DNA of 64,000 nucleotides from Brasenia schreberi. Taxonomy: Eukaryota; Streptophyta; Magnoliopsida; Nymphaeales; Cabombaceae. The notes below the pieces were generated by a model. That model saw only the letters and a list, made by a program, of their open reading frames with translations. It did not search any database and had not been told where the DNA came from. Shown in pieces: positions 1 through 11,325 of the stretch (positions within the stretch are counted from its first letter, which is position 1; each line of letters opens with the position of its first letter). Location of the stretch: positions 3,401,501 to 3,465,500 of the forward strand of contig JAYKKT010000064.1 of NCBI GenBank assembly GCA_036023115.1, written 5' to 3'. A program made the position numbers and the translations under genes.

Positions 1-460
1 ATCAAAATTAAACATAAAAATGAGATCAAGACCAAACTTACCATTGTAAGCCGCAAACTCTCAAGAACCCCTTTTAAAGACTAAGACTTCATCCAAATCA
101 AACAACCATTTAAAAGTTCGGATTTCAAAGGGAAAAAAGTTTATGCATGAAAGATATGAAATAGATGTCCGGAAAGAGGTCCGTTTCTGACCAGATATCC
201 TGCACCCTTGAATTCTTGAAATTAAATTATCCAACACATCAAACATCCAAAGTAAATATCACATTCTTCGGGATCTTTAAGATAGATACAAATTCATGCA
301 AAATGTGCAGAATAACATGCAGATCCCCTCAAACTGCCATAAATTCATTTCCATTATGTGATAGAACGAAACCCATCTGTTCCATCATAACATAACAAAT
401 CCTACCACCATATCCCTAGCATAAGGGTGTAAAAACCAAAAAATATATTTTAGACTCGAC
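1..460. other. Non-coding; left flank of LINE, inside a putative PBCP intron
   Basis: No recognisable gene or RNA. Short open frames here do not resemble a known protein. If the PP2C gene that starts at 6286 is intact, this stretch lies in its fourth intron and the remaining exons lie left of the window; I searched the minus strand here by eye for later PP2C motifs and found none. Confidence 0.5.
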
Positions 461-2642
461 TTTGTCTAATTTCCAGTAGAGGCTTATAAGAAAGCAAAGA
501 AGGAAGCAAAAAAGGCCATGAGTGAAGCAAAAGCTAAAATTTGAGAGGATTTATATAAAAAACTCAACTCAAAAGAGGGTGAAAGAGATATTTTTAGGAT
601 AGCTAGGGCTAGAGATAAGAAAACTAAAGATCTTAATTATGTTAGATGCATCAAGGACGAGGATGAAAAAATTCTAGTGGCAAATGATGATATAAGAAAT
701 AGATGAAAATTTTATTTTTATAAGCTTTTTAATGAAAATAAAGATGTTAGTATTAGCTTAGGAGAGTTAGTCAAATCAAAAAAATATATAAACCACAATT
801 TCTAGTGACGTATTGAAGTCAAAGAGGCTCTTAAACATATGAAGGGTGGTAAATTGGTAGGACCGGACAATATTCCTATTGAAGTTTAGAAAATACTAGG
901 AGAAATAGGAATCACTTGGCTCAAAAGACCGTATACATAATGAGGTTATTAGAAACAAATTAGGAGTGAAACCAATAGAGGATAAAATGAGAGAATATCG
1001 TTTAAGATGGTTTGGACATATAGAAAGAAGATCAAAAGAAGAACTAGAAAGAAGGTATGAAAAACTAAATTTGGAAAGTATTAAAAGAGGTAGAGGATGA
1101 CCGCAAAAGTGTTGGAAAGAAACAATAAAGAATGATCTAGCTTATTGTGAGTTAACTGCTAACATGACACACAATAGGGATCTGTGGAAACAAAGAATCC
1201 ATATAGTTGACCGTGTCTAGTATGGGAAAAGGCTTAGTTGTTGTTGTTGTTGTATGGAGAAACCAAAAGATACCAGAGGAATAGAGAGCGAGTACACTTA
1301 TACCCATATATAAGAACAAGAGAGACATTCAAAATTGTGTGAATTATCGAGGTATAAAGTTAATGGGCCATACTATGAAATTATGGGAAAGAATTATCAA
1401 ACGTAGGTCAAGACAAGTATCAAGTACAACAGAGAACCAATTTGGATTCATGCTAGGCAGATCTATTGTTGAAGCGATTCACCTTTTGAGATGTCTTATG
1501 GAATATTTTAGGTAAAAAAAGAAAGACCTTCATATGATATTTATTGATCTAGAAAAAGCTTATGATAGGATACCGAGGGAGGTTCTTTGGAGAACTTTGG
1601 AAAAAAGAGGTACCCCATTGACATACATTAACCTTATAAGAGACATGTACGATGGTGCAAAAACATGTGTGAGGACTCATGAAGGAATGGCAAACTTCTT
1701 TGAAGTTAATATTGGGTTACATCAAGGATCAACTTTAAGTCCATACTTATTTATAATGGTGATTGATGAGTTAACAAAACATATTCAAGATGAAGTACCT
1801 TGGTGTATGTTATTTGCAGATGACATTGTGTTAGTGGAGGAGTCTAAGGGAAAAATTAATAGAAATTGTAACTATGGAGAGAAACATTAGAAAGCAAAGG
1901 CCTCCAACTTAGTAGATCAAAGACAAAATATATGGAATGTAAGTTTGATCATTTGGTTACTTCAGGGAACATAGAAATTAAAATTGGTACACATTGCATC
2001 CCCCAAAAGGAAAATTTTAAATACCTAGGGTCAATTTTTCAGAGTGATGGAAGAATTGATGGAGATGTTACGCATAGAATTAATGCTGGTTGGTTAAAAT
2101 GGAGAGGAGCATCAGATATTCTTTGTGATAAGAAGATACCATTAAAGTTAAAAGGTAAATATTATAGAGCATCAATTAGGCCTACCATGTTTTATGGTTC
2201 TGAGTGTTGGGCAGTTAATCATCAACATGTACAAAAGATGTGTGTGACAAAAATGAAGATGTTGAGATGGATGAGTGGTCATACAAGAAAAGATCATATA
2301 CATAATGAGGTTATTAGAAACAAATTAGGAGTGACACCAATAGAGGATAAAATGAGAAAATATAGTTTAAGATGGTTTGGACATATAGAAAGAAGATCAA
2401 AAGAAGAACCTTTAAGAAGGTATGAAAAACTAAACTTGGAAAGTATTAAAGGAGATAGAGGATGACCACAAAAGTATTGCAAAGAAACAATAAAGAATGA
2501 TCTAGCTTATTGTGAGTTAACTGCTAACATGGCACACGATAGGGATATGTGGAAACAAAGAATCCATGTAGCCGACCCCGTCTAGTATGGAAAAAAGCTT
2601 TGTTGTTGTTGTTGTTGTTGTTGTTGTTTGTCTAATTTCCAG
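461..2642 (+). mobile_element. RTE-type LINE, 5'-truncated composite, flanked by 16-bp TSD
   Basis: The element occupies about 477-2626 and is bracketed by the direct repeat tttgtctaatttccag at 461-476 and 2627-2642, a target-site duplication as made by target-primed reverse transcription. The 3' end is (GTT)n, typical of RTE-clade LINEs. The frame at 1534-1890 shows reverse transcriptase motifs: [17 protein letters not shown] and the catalytic FADDIVLVE block; 1932-2465 continues through the RT C-terminal region. The endonuclease part is absent (5' truncation). The order is abnormal: 477-923 (linker before RT) is joined to a 3'-end segment 924-1250 with its own (GTT)n, and only then does RT start (about 1251). 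The first join is at a shared aaaagac heptamer. Stops interrupt all frames, so the copy is dead. It sits in a putative intron of the PP2C gene, antisense to it. Confidence 0.9.
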
Positions 2643-3715
2643 GTTAATTAATCTCATACACAACCTTGAGGCAGGTTAGAAGGTACTCTACAAGTTCACA
2701 AAACCTTAGTAATCTGGCCTGTATCCTCTTTTGCATTAATCATCTGGGAAGTCACATGCTTGACATTCTTGAACGCATTATCTAAAACACCAAGAGTATG
2801 ATAAAAGCCAAAAATGTAAATTTGAAGAAAAACAGGCTAACTTGGGTGAGCCACCTAAGTACCAAAAGCTTAGTGAATCAGCCTTCAATAAAGCAAGCAT
2901 GGTTTGCTTGCTAGTGTAGCACTTCTAGCTATGAACGCAAAGGTAAAGTTTCAGACTATTGAGGCATCATATAAAGATTTTAAGATGATGGAGAAAGAAA
3001 GAACTTACATGGTGGCTGAACCCGTTGAAAGGGTAGCTGTGTGTGCTTTTTGCAGAAGCAGCCTTAGATCATTATTGAACTATTACAAGTAAAAACATTC
3101 GAAATATGTTACAACCAACCTCAGAAATGAATAAAAGGAACAAGCAAGGGATTGCATTAAGCAAAACAGGAAAGTATATTAGACCATATTTAGTGATATG
3201 AATATCTATTACTCTGTCACTTATGACCCTACATATTCATCAGTTTCTATTGATTAGCATCCAGTGGTTCAGATGGTGCAAAAATTACGCTGTAAGAAGA
3301 CGCTTCTTAACATGGATGAACTCGATGTTTAGCAGGTTCCTAACACTGGATGATCATCACCAATATTGTATTCCAATGCAATAACTCCATAAAAGCATGC
3401 TATGCATCAAAGATTCAAATGAATAGCATGCATATATCCAGGTGATCCATCCAATCCATATACATTGTTCTTTGATGGTAATATCACTGCCACCAAATAT
3501 TAGTTCCTTTAGCACAAATATGTCATCTGAAAAATAAAGAAGTATGTATATATAATATGTATATGACAATGACGTATCAAGGACAAAGGTCACCGACCTG
3601 AAAAATAAATAAATCTCCATGTATATCAGAATATGTATATAAATGTATGTTTCTATGTATTTGCAGAAAAACTAATTTTACATGCATCAGTATGAATCGG
3701 ACAATATAATTATAC
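2643..3715. other. Non-coding, nothing recognised
   Basis: AT-rich sequence between the LINE and a small LINE insertion. A 62-codon frame at 2904-3092 has no family resemblance that I can see. On the minus strand this would be part of PP2C intron 4. Confidence 0.4.
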
Positions 3716-3892
3716 ATATTTCTAGTGTCATGCTAGCAGTTAACTCAACATAAGCTAGATCAATAAAGAATGATCTAGCTTATGTTAACTGCTAGCATGG
3801 AACGTGATAAGGCTCTGTAGAAACAAAGAATCCATGTGGCCGATCCCATCTAGTATGGGAAATGGCTTAGTTGTTGCCGTATATTTCTAGTG
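3716..3892 (+). mobile_element. Very short LINE 3'-end insertion with 5' inversion (hairpin)
   Basis: The direct repeat atatttctagtg (3716-3727 and 3881-3892) flanks 153 bp. Bases 3763-3878 are the last ~115 bp of the RTE LINE in plus orientation, ending ttagttgttg. Bases 3729-3762 are an inverted copy of the adjacent LINE segment 3771-3799, forming a near-perfect hairpin with an 8-base loop. An inverted 5' part joined to a direct 3' part is the signature of twin priming. Confidence 0.85.
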
Positions 3893-4018
3893 ACTTGATA
3901 AAATTTTATTACATGTTTAACTTTTAAGAAAATTTACTGAGCTACCTCAAAGATGTAGACAAGAAAACTGGAACTAAATCATGTATACACTTTAAAGTTT
4001 GAAATGAACACATTATAC

Positions 4019-6286
4019 TCGATAATTCACCTCTTCAATCCCAAGAAAACTTGAAATATTAGCAATTAGCTCTTGAGGAAATAGTGCAGGATTTATGTCT
4101 CGTTCAGCCCACCTGTTGAATACACAATTCTTAACACCAAAGAGGAAAAAAAAGAAAAGCGGTATGAAGTATTGACTAAGGCATCCAATTAAAAGAAGCC
4201 TCACCCAGAAACACCATCAGCTATAGCAAGAACTCCTCCATTGTAGCCGCTGACAAGAAAAGCATCTTCTCCACCTTTCTCGACCTTTATATATAAGATT
4301 CAGAAATGTCCATAAAGAAACACAATTCATGTATAAGGATATTTTCCTATATGGTGGCAAGTAAAATTTTTCAGGAAAATACATTACAGATCTGAGTGCA
4401 ACTCTCTATTGAGATGGTAAATATAGTGAAAATTTAGGGGGAAAAGAAAAGTGCATCAATAACACATTTATTCATCGCAAACTGTTGCAGTTTCTAAGGC
4501 ATATTAGTATTTCATTCAAGAATCAATTCGCTGCATTACTGTATTTTCTTTTTGTAGACATTACATCTTTAATGGCCCTAATAATAATATTACTATCATC
4601 CAAAATATAATTATGTTAAAAAATTTGCATTATCAAGTTAAAAAATATAGCCAGCAAAAGTCATACTTCTGCACATAGATTCACTTTTGATGGAGTGCAC
4701 AGCAAAAATGTTTTCAGTAATCGACCAAAGTTTGAGAAAAAGGAGGAAAGTAATGCAGCACTACCTTTCTTGGGTGTGGAATTAGATGCGATCCAGCACA
4801 AAGAGACATCTCTGACCTATGATTAACAAAAGATATTTACTTTTGTGGACTCCAAGACGTAAAATATAATGAAATGAAGGGCGGGGGGAGTTAATGAACC
4901 TGCATGCCCCAGTTGGAGGTACAATCAACACTGCTTTCTTCCAAGCATCAATTATAGAAATTAGAGGTCCTATAAGCATTTTGTCTTTCCCTAATACATA
5001 ATAAACTACCGCACTCTCTCTGTTCCCTACGCATTTCATATGCTATGAATATTTTGAGCATAAGCCAGTATCGCTGTTTGCATATCACACTAGTAATCTT
5101 ACTGTAGAAGCCTAAAAGTTTTCAAAACTCTCTTTCAAGTCTGGAGTGCTTTATGGGAAGATCCTTTGTGATTATACTTCTGTAATTGCTGAAGTATTTT
5201 AGTTGCAGAAAAGAGATATAGTTTCCCATTAATGGAATTGTAATGACAAGCAGACTACTATTGAGTAGGTCAGCCTTGTCTCTAGCTATGTAAAAATATC
5301 ACCCAAGATTAGTCCAGGGGAGTGCAAAAGAAGCAATACTAGAAAGAACAACGCAGAAAATTGTGTATAGCATTCCATGGAGTAGTTATGACGACAGCAA
5401 TGTAGCATCCATGATGGTTATAAAGTATAAGAATCTTCGTCATGACCCAGAAGCAATGCATAATTTATACCTATTCTTCGTGTTACTTAGCAAGTTGGTG
5501 TGGTCTTCTAATGTGTCTATAAATAAGTGAAAAAAGAGAAAGACAATAGAAATACCAATAAGTAGTGCCGATTCTTGCCTATAAGTGTGCATTTGGATTG
5601 GACTGAATTTGAGGGGAAAAGCAATCAAGTTCCCTGTTACTCAAATCCTCATATACGGGTTTCGCTTTGGAACGTGCATTTAAATTTACAATCCTTCAAG
5701 CTCGACATAGCAACTGAGCATCGAGGATACAATGACCCATAATGGGAAATATGTAAAGATGAACGTGCTTGGTATGTATCATAACATAAGAGAGATTTCG
5801 CAACGAGAATGCTCACTCTCAAGTGAACTGTCAAAAGTTTATTCAAAGATGCCCTCGATGAATTCCAATTTCCATAAGATCAATACCTAGTTATCTAGCC
5901 TGCTGGGATAGCTTAAAAGAAATGGCATGTTATCATTTGAAGCCTAACTGTTTGGAAAATCAAACACCCAATTCCCTCTGACCGCCAAAGTTACATATTA
6001 TAGACTTGTCCCTATTGAAAGAGCTAAAAAATGAACCGTTGAAACCACCATCACCAAAAAGCAGGATACTCAAAGCCTGTTAGATTGAAATCAAGACCAA
6101 AGTCATGCCATGAGCGCACAGAAACAAATGAGAGAAGAGGAACGCGCTAAAGGAGAGAGGTGGGGACTACCTGTTTGAGTAGGGAACATTCGAAGAAGAC
6201 GAAAACGCAACGTGGGTGGTTCTCTTCTTCAAAAGTAGCTGAGGGATGTGCGGACAGAGGAGAGAAGTGCTGGCCCTTGACGCCAT
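4019..6286 (-). CDS. PBCP: Chloroplast protein phosphatase 2C, PBCP/PP2C26-like (exons 1-4, 3' part not seen)
   Basis: Exons by splice sites and reading phase: 6171-6286, 4765-4816, 4205-4284 and 4019-4112, all with GT donors and AG acceptors, joining in frame to give about 114 residues. Exon 1 starts at the first ATG (6286) and encodes a Ser/Thr-rich, basic leader suited to a plastid transit peptide. Exons 2-4 carry the family blocks SHLIPHPRK, VEKGGEDAF, GGVLAIADGVSG (the metal-binding ADGVSG of this PP2C branch) and WAERDINPALFPQEL. These match my memory of Arabidopsis At2g30170, a photosystem II core protein phosphatase that dephosphorylates thylakoid PSII proteins. The later exons, with the remaining metal-binding aspartates, are not visible down to position 1. 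Intron 4, with two LINE insertions, would then exceed 4 kb; otherwise the gene is 3'-truncated. Confidence 0.85.
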
Positions 6287-6849
6287 TGACTGCGCCAAAA
6301 AAGACGCTAACTCAGGCTTGCTCTCTGCTTCCTTGTAATGACGGCTGCGTGTGGGATTTGTGGTCGTTGGAAAAGCGTATGCCACGTTTCTGCCGAGGAA
6401 TCACTACTGGTGATAATCCGCATACACTGTTTGGCTTCTACTTTTGTTCATGCTTTCGGTGTTTATCATCCACTGGTGCTAATTGTCATTGGCAAACTTA
6501 AAGCATGGGCTGACCATCTGTTGAATTGTTCAAAACACCTTAAACTGCTTTTATTTTATCGACATCATGCCCGCTTTTTCTCTTGTAATTTTAACCATGT
6601 CTTTGATTATGTGACCAGATACCTACATTAACATCTCCATTTCTAGTTCTTACCAGTTAATTGTGCATGAAATTAATGTTTACTGTCAATATGTGAGAGA
6701 ATTTACTCCAAACAACAACTTGCTTGTTTTTCAAATCGGCAATCTTATATTTTCAGTATCCATTTCAAAATCTGAACCTGAATGTTCATTAGGTTTGACT
6801 TTTGAATATCGAAACAATTAACCTAATCTTCGGGTATGTACATCTAGAG

Positions 6850-6930
6850 AGTTAAGTCCCCTGTAAGGGCTCTCCCACTATGCAGATGAGGGTGTGTTAG
6901 GCTTCACCCTCCGTTGTAACCATAAAACAG
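6850..6930 (+). repeat. SINE-A partial copy
   Basis: Contains the family 3' core, gggtgtgttaggcttcaccctccgttgtaacc-like, seen in about ten other places in the window. The tRNA-like head is incomplete: the box B region is missing. Confidence 0.6.
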
Positions 6931-7121
6931 ATAATCTTTGTTTATGTACAGAGATAATCTGAATCCAAAGGAAACTTTCAAACCCATTCTCCCAAATTTT
7001 ATATTTAGAAACTATTAGAAGTATATTTATCTCTAAACAGTTTCTATATGTTATTGAATGTATAAATGAAATAGTTGTTTATTATCGTGAAGCATCATAC
7101 ATGCACAACGTAAAGCGCGTA

Positions 7122-7295
7122 GATTGGTTGGATCAAGTGGTTCAGCACTTGTTCTCCTTAAGCAAGATCTCAGGTGCAAGTTTTGTGAATAGTGAAAACC
7201 AGTGTGGGGAGAGCTTTACCCCATAGTAGGATGACCTGACCTGAGCCAAATTAATCAAGGTCCTTATAGGGGGCGCCGAGATACCCGTGGCTTGG
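7122..7295 (+). repeat. tRNA-derived SINE, second family (SINE-B)
   Basis: Begins with a tRNA-like head (gatcaagtggttcagcac as box A, ctcaggtgcaagtt as a decayed box B) followed by a conserved body (ggggagagctttacccc, gacctgacctgagcc). The layout recalls widespread angiosperm SINEs with a Leu/Ser-tRNA-like head. It differs from SINE-A in head and tail. No clear TSD was found. Confidence 0.6.
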
Positions 7296-7482
7296 AACAG
7301 AAGAAAAGGTAAAGCACTCAAGAGGCAAGAGTTTAGACTAACACTAAGAATAATCAATGAAAGAATGTAGATGAAGTAGAATACAAAACATTTACTTACA
7401 TATCAATTAAAAAATTAGCAAAAACAACTAAAAGTCTCTCTTATATCAAATTAGATCGGTTGCACCGAAAATATCACCATTG

Positions 7483-9541
7483 TTAAGCCTTCCTCTTGAT
7501 CATGGATGCTGGTGTCCCTTCAAACAACTCGTCGATGAACGTCTCCAGATCCTCAGGCCCATACTTTATATACTTGTCACTCTGCCTCCCACCGTCCAGA
7601 TATTGCATGAACCTGCCCAAGAAGGATCTATAAGCCGGAATTATCACCGCCGATATTGACACTCTCAACTCCGATTGCAGCTGCTCGTCGTCCACAATCC
7701 AAGAAGATTGAGAGTCTTGTGTATCTCCTCAAACATGGTATTAAACATCTTAAATCTCTCTTTAAGCACTGGCTTTGAGACACTGCCTCCACCACCACCA
7801 GTGCCTCTACCACCAAAACCGCCGCCACCACCTGTATACAGTCCTTCATCTTTAAAGCATCCCAAAACCTTTCCCCAGGTCTCTCTTTGGTAGTTCTTGT
7901 GGTACTGCCTTAGATCAGATGATCTCCTTCTATACCAATCATCACCAAGAAGATAATATATCTCCGAATCCTTGACTTTTTTCACAATGTATCTCCCGTT
8001 GTTCATTAAGAATATGTAGCTTATGTTACAATGAATGGCCATTCACGGCTCCATCAGCTTAATGATTGGTCTTTATAGAGTTTAGATTTTGTATCTAAAT
8101 TGTGGTCTACCAGATCCATCATACCCACAACCTGCAATGACAATGGGGATCTCGACTCATCCCCACCGTCTCGTCTCGGTCGGCATGCCTCAAAGACCTG
8201 CTCCAGTGTGTCTTTGTACTCACAGGCTAATTTCAAGTAATTCATTACGTATCGGGTTAGTGGGTGTACCTCCCCACCTGGAACCGGTGTCTTGGCAGAG
8301 TCGCCGCGAATCGAGTTCTCAAGCTCGGAGAAGACACCAACACCAGCTTCACCAAGCTGGGTCCGAGCCGAGTCAATTTCGAACCGGATATCTTGGAATG
8401 GTTCGCCTGCAAAGAGCTGGTCAATTACTAGCCGGGCATCACGAAATGCCTCGTACATGTCTAAGAACTTGAAGAGGCGCTCGGTGGACCGCCGAGTCAT
8501 GGCGACGGACTGGGCGAAGTTAGTTAGCCGGAGGATGATACCGCGAGAAATGTCGACGAAGATGAGACGTGACATGCTAGCCGAGTCAGGGAAGACCGAG
8601 TCACAAAGCCGGCCCTCCCCCGCCAGGTGGACGCTGAGACGGCGCCTGAAGGCCTTCAACCACTTGACGATTTCCGATTCGAGGGTGTCCCAATTCATCT
8701 TCTGCACTCCCTCGATGTTGATTCGGTCGAGACCCATCTTTTCTGAGACCGTTTCATCGAGCGAGCTCTTTCGGGCGACACTATAGGCGAGGGAGCATTC
8801 TGTCTCGTAGCCCGAGTTGATCATGGCCTTCGATATCTCGGTGAGGATCGCCACCGTATCGCGACGGTATGGCTCGGAGGGGATCGAATCGGGGACGGTT
8901 GGAGATTGCGGCACGTTCGGCAACACGCAACAGTCGTCAGGAACAGCAGTAAGGGACTTGGAACGGTCAGCTTCTTTCTCCGAGTTGCTGGAATCCGATG
9001 GCTCCGCGAGAATCGACCGGAATTCATATCCCAAGAACGTCATTGCTTGCTGGAGAACGAGGCCTGCCTTGTCGACGACCAACGGATCGCTCGCTTCGAT
9101 TGACGAGAGAGCATGAAGCAGGGAGTTCAATCGTGCCACTAACGCGAGGAAGTAACCGGAATCATGGCGCCAATCGATCTTCTCCGTGCGTGACTCGTAC
9201 TTCGTTATCTTTCTGACGAGACCATCGACGAATCGCTCGATAGATTCTGGGATTTCGGGGGTTTCGGCCGATGGCTGGCTGGAGAGGAACGCGTCGAGCT
9301 CTTCCGAGAGGACATCAAGACACCTATCTTCGTCTACGTTCTCCTTTACGTCGCCATCGCCGGCTTTTCCTTCCTCATCGTTGTGGTGTTCATGGTCCTC
9401 GGATTCGTGCTCTGGGGCGACGTTCTTGAGAGAAAGAGATCGGATTCTCGAGGATGGCGTTGTGGGCGGTGGAGTTTTTGGATCATGGTGTTCTTGATCA
9501 TCGCCATGAGCCACAGCGGTTACTTTCTCCGACGCGTCCAT
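7483..9541 (-). pseudogene. EXO70: EXO70 exocyst subunit with two frame-breaking insertions
   Basis: EXO70 is an exocyst subunit that tethers secretory vesicles to the plasma membrane; plants have many paralogues. The ATG at 9541 opens 495 codons, with an acidic, Pro/His-rich N-terminal extension and then EXO70 sequence to LDTKSKLYKDQSLS. There the frame hits a stop. The family continuation YIFLMNNGRYIV, DDWYRRRSSDLRQYHKNYQRETW resumes 38 bases later in another frame, and the final block IIPAYRSFLGRF, YIKYGPEDLETFIDELFEG resumes in a third frame after a 2-base insertion near 7710-7714. The 38-bp insert (8019-8056) is bounded by gctta repeats and lacks intron signals. Without both lesions the product would be about 635 residues, normal for EXO70. 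The long N-terminal extension suggests class C, not certain. Assembly error could explain the 2-bp lesion but hardly the 38-bp one. Confidence 0.85.
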
Positions 9542-9736
9542 CTGGAATTCTGAATGTGGTAGTCGTGAAAATGATTCAGAACTGCGTTTTCTCCGGTCTC
9601 TACGTTAGCAAACAAGATGAACAAACGACGTCCATGAGAGAGAGAGAATCGTGATGAGAAACGGTGGGAGCAATTTAAGGGAGGACACGGAAGGGATTTG
9701 AAACCGTCTAAAAGGGACGGGACATCTGCCACCTGC

Positions 9737-9774
<38 letters not shown>
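9737..9774. repeat. Compound (TG)n(GA)n microsatellite
   Basis: (TG)8 followed by (GA)11, about 200 bp upstream of the EXO70 start codon. Confidence 0.95.
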
Positions 9775-9775
<1 letters not shown>

Positions 9776-10193
9776 ACAAATTTGGAGGTTTGAGGAACGT
9801 TGTTGACCCGCTGAGTTCGTGGACAACCACAAACTTTCTAATTCTCCATTTTGTCTGTGTTGCATATCGATGCCTCTGTGTATATCCCAAATTAACGGCG
9901 CAGATTTCCGTCGGACATAAAGTCTGAATCCATTTAGTTGGAATAAAGACGCAAATCCATGCAGGGATTTTCTGGCGTATGTCTAAACTAACAAAAACTT
10001 GCATCTGTTTCATCTATGCGCAGCAATAGATTCTGTAGCATATCACGAAGGGGATCGGCCATCGATGAAAAGCAAATCATGCAACTCCAAATCCAGTGAT
10101 ATACCCAAACCTTAAAATCTCAGGGTCTCTCTCGGTACATGTCATAATCCTACTATGCACCATTGCTTATTTAATAGAAGAATGAAGTCCAAG

Positions 10194-10238
<45 letters not shown>

Positions 10239-11030
10239 TTACCTCCACTAACATAACCATACTGATCCGATTGTCCAGAGGAAACAAAGGGCAACTCGAC
10301 CCTTGCATTTATGAGCAAACCATGATTACGGAAGATCTAGTATGTACCAGTTTCAAGCTAATAGAAACAAAAAACAACCAAACATACAAGATCATGGAGA
10401 ATAAGCAAAAAGAAAAGGCTTTACTTAATGATAAGAACAAATAGATGCAATCCGAACAAATAAAACCAGCTCCCTCTTTCAACTGAAACTATACAAAACT
10501 GCCTTGATTCAATTCTGAGAGGCGACCAAGGAAAGTTGCTATTTTAAGTTGCCTCATCGGCATAATACTCAAGACTACAGCAATCTCTTATCTGTATGTA
10601 GACGACTACCTCATGAAAACTAAAAAACAGATGTGGATGTATTCAAGAAGCTTAATTGTACATCTGTTGTCCTTTGCGAAGTATGAGCCAGTGACTAGGC
10701 GACGGCCGCTTGAACCTGCAGTTTATCAAGAAAAGGATTGACATACATGATCTTGCCAGCCCTGCCAAAGTAACGGCTATGAACTACCTGATCTGATAGT
10801 ACATGATCTTACCAGTCCTGCCAAAGTAACAGCTATCAACTACCTTATTTAATTGCTGCGGGAGGCATATGAGTCATTATATGGCTAACTGACCTCGCCA
10901 CAAGACAAGACCCTCCAGTGGGGAATTGCAATTGAGCAAGCCAGCTGAATGTTGGATTTATTATCATTCACACCATACACCATCTAGCAGGGAGATATGA
11001 GACATTTTAAGTTATTAAAAGGTTTGAGAT
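9775..11030. other. Non-coding; includes a (GA)n tract
   Basis: No gene is recognised. A (GA)n run of about 40 bp lies at 10196-10236. A short imperfect repeat (acatgatcttgccagccctgccaaagtaac-like) occurs twice around 10745 and 10800. Confidence 0.5.
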
Positions 11031-11032
11031 AT

Positions 11033-11325
11033 AAATGAAAATGTTGAGATGGATGATGTATGAGTTAGACAAATTGAGAGTGATACCAATGAATGATAAA
11101 ATAAGGAAAAATTGTTTAAGATAGTAAAGGTGACTAAAAGAAGCTCTGATAGGAAAGTGTAAGAAGCTAGACGATGTATAAATTAAAAGAACAAGAAGAA
11201 GATCATGAAAGTGTCGCAAGAAAACAATAAAGAATGATCTTGCTTGTGTTGACTTAATTGTTAGATTATTGAACTCTATCGAAGAAACACATAATCCATG
11301 TAGAGTAGTTGTTGGTGTTGTTTGT
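11033..11325 (+). mobile_element. Old, degenerate RTE LINE 3'-end fragment
   Basis: Aligns with the end of the RTE LINE: gttgagatggatga, ataaaataaggaaaaattgtttaagat, gaacaagaagaagatcatg, caataaagaatgatcttgc, ataatccatgtagagtagttgttggtg. It is far more diverged than the copies at 0.5-2.6 and 42-45 kb, so it belongs to an older wave or another subfamily. Confidence 0.7.

Noticed and set aside
6287..6385. N-terminal extension of the PBCP-like protein beyond position 6286
   Set aside because: The extension would begin with GTG; the first ATG in frame is at 6286.
8054..9541. Intact 495-residue EXO70 as a complete gene
   Set aside because: The missing conserved C-terminal blocks lie directly downstream in other frames, so this is a truncated frame, not a natural end.
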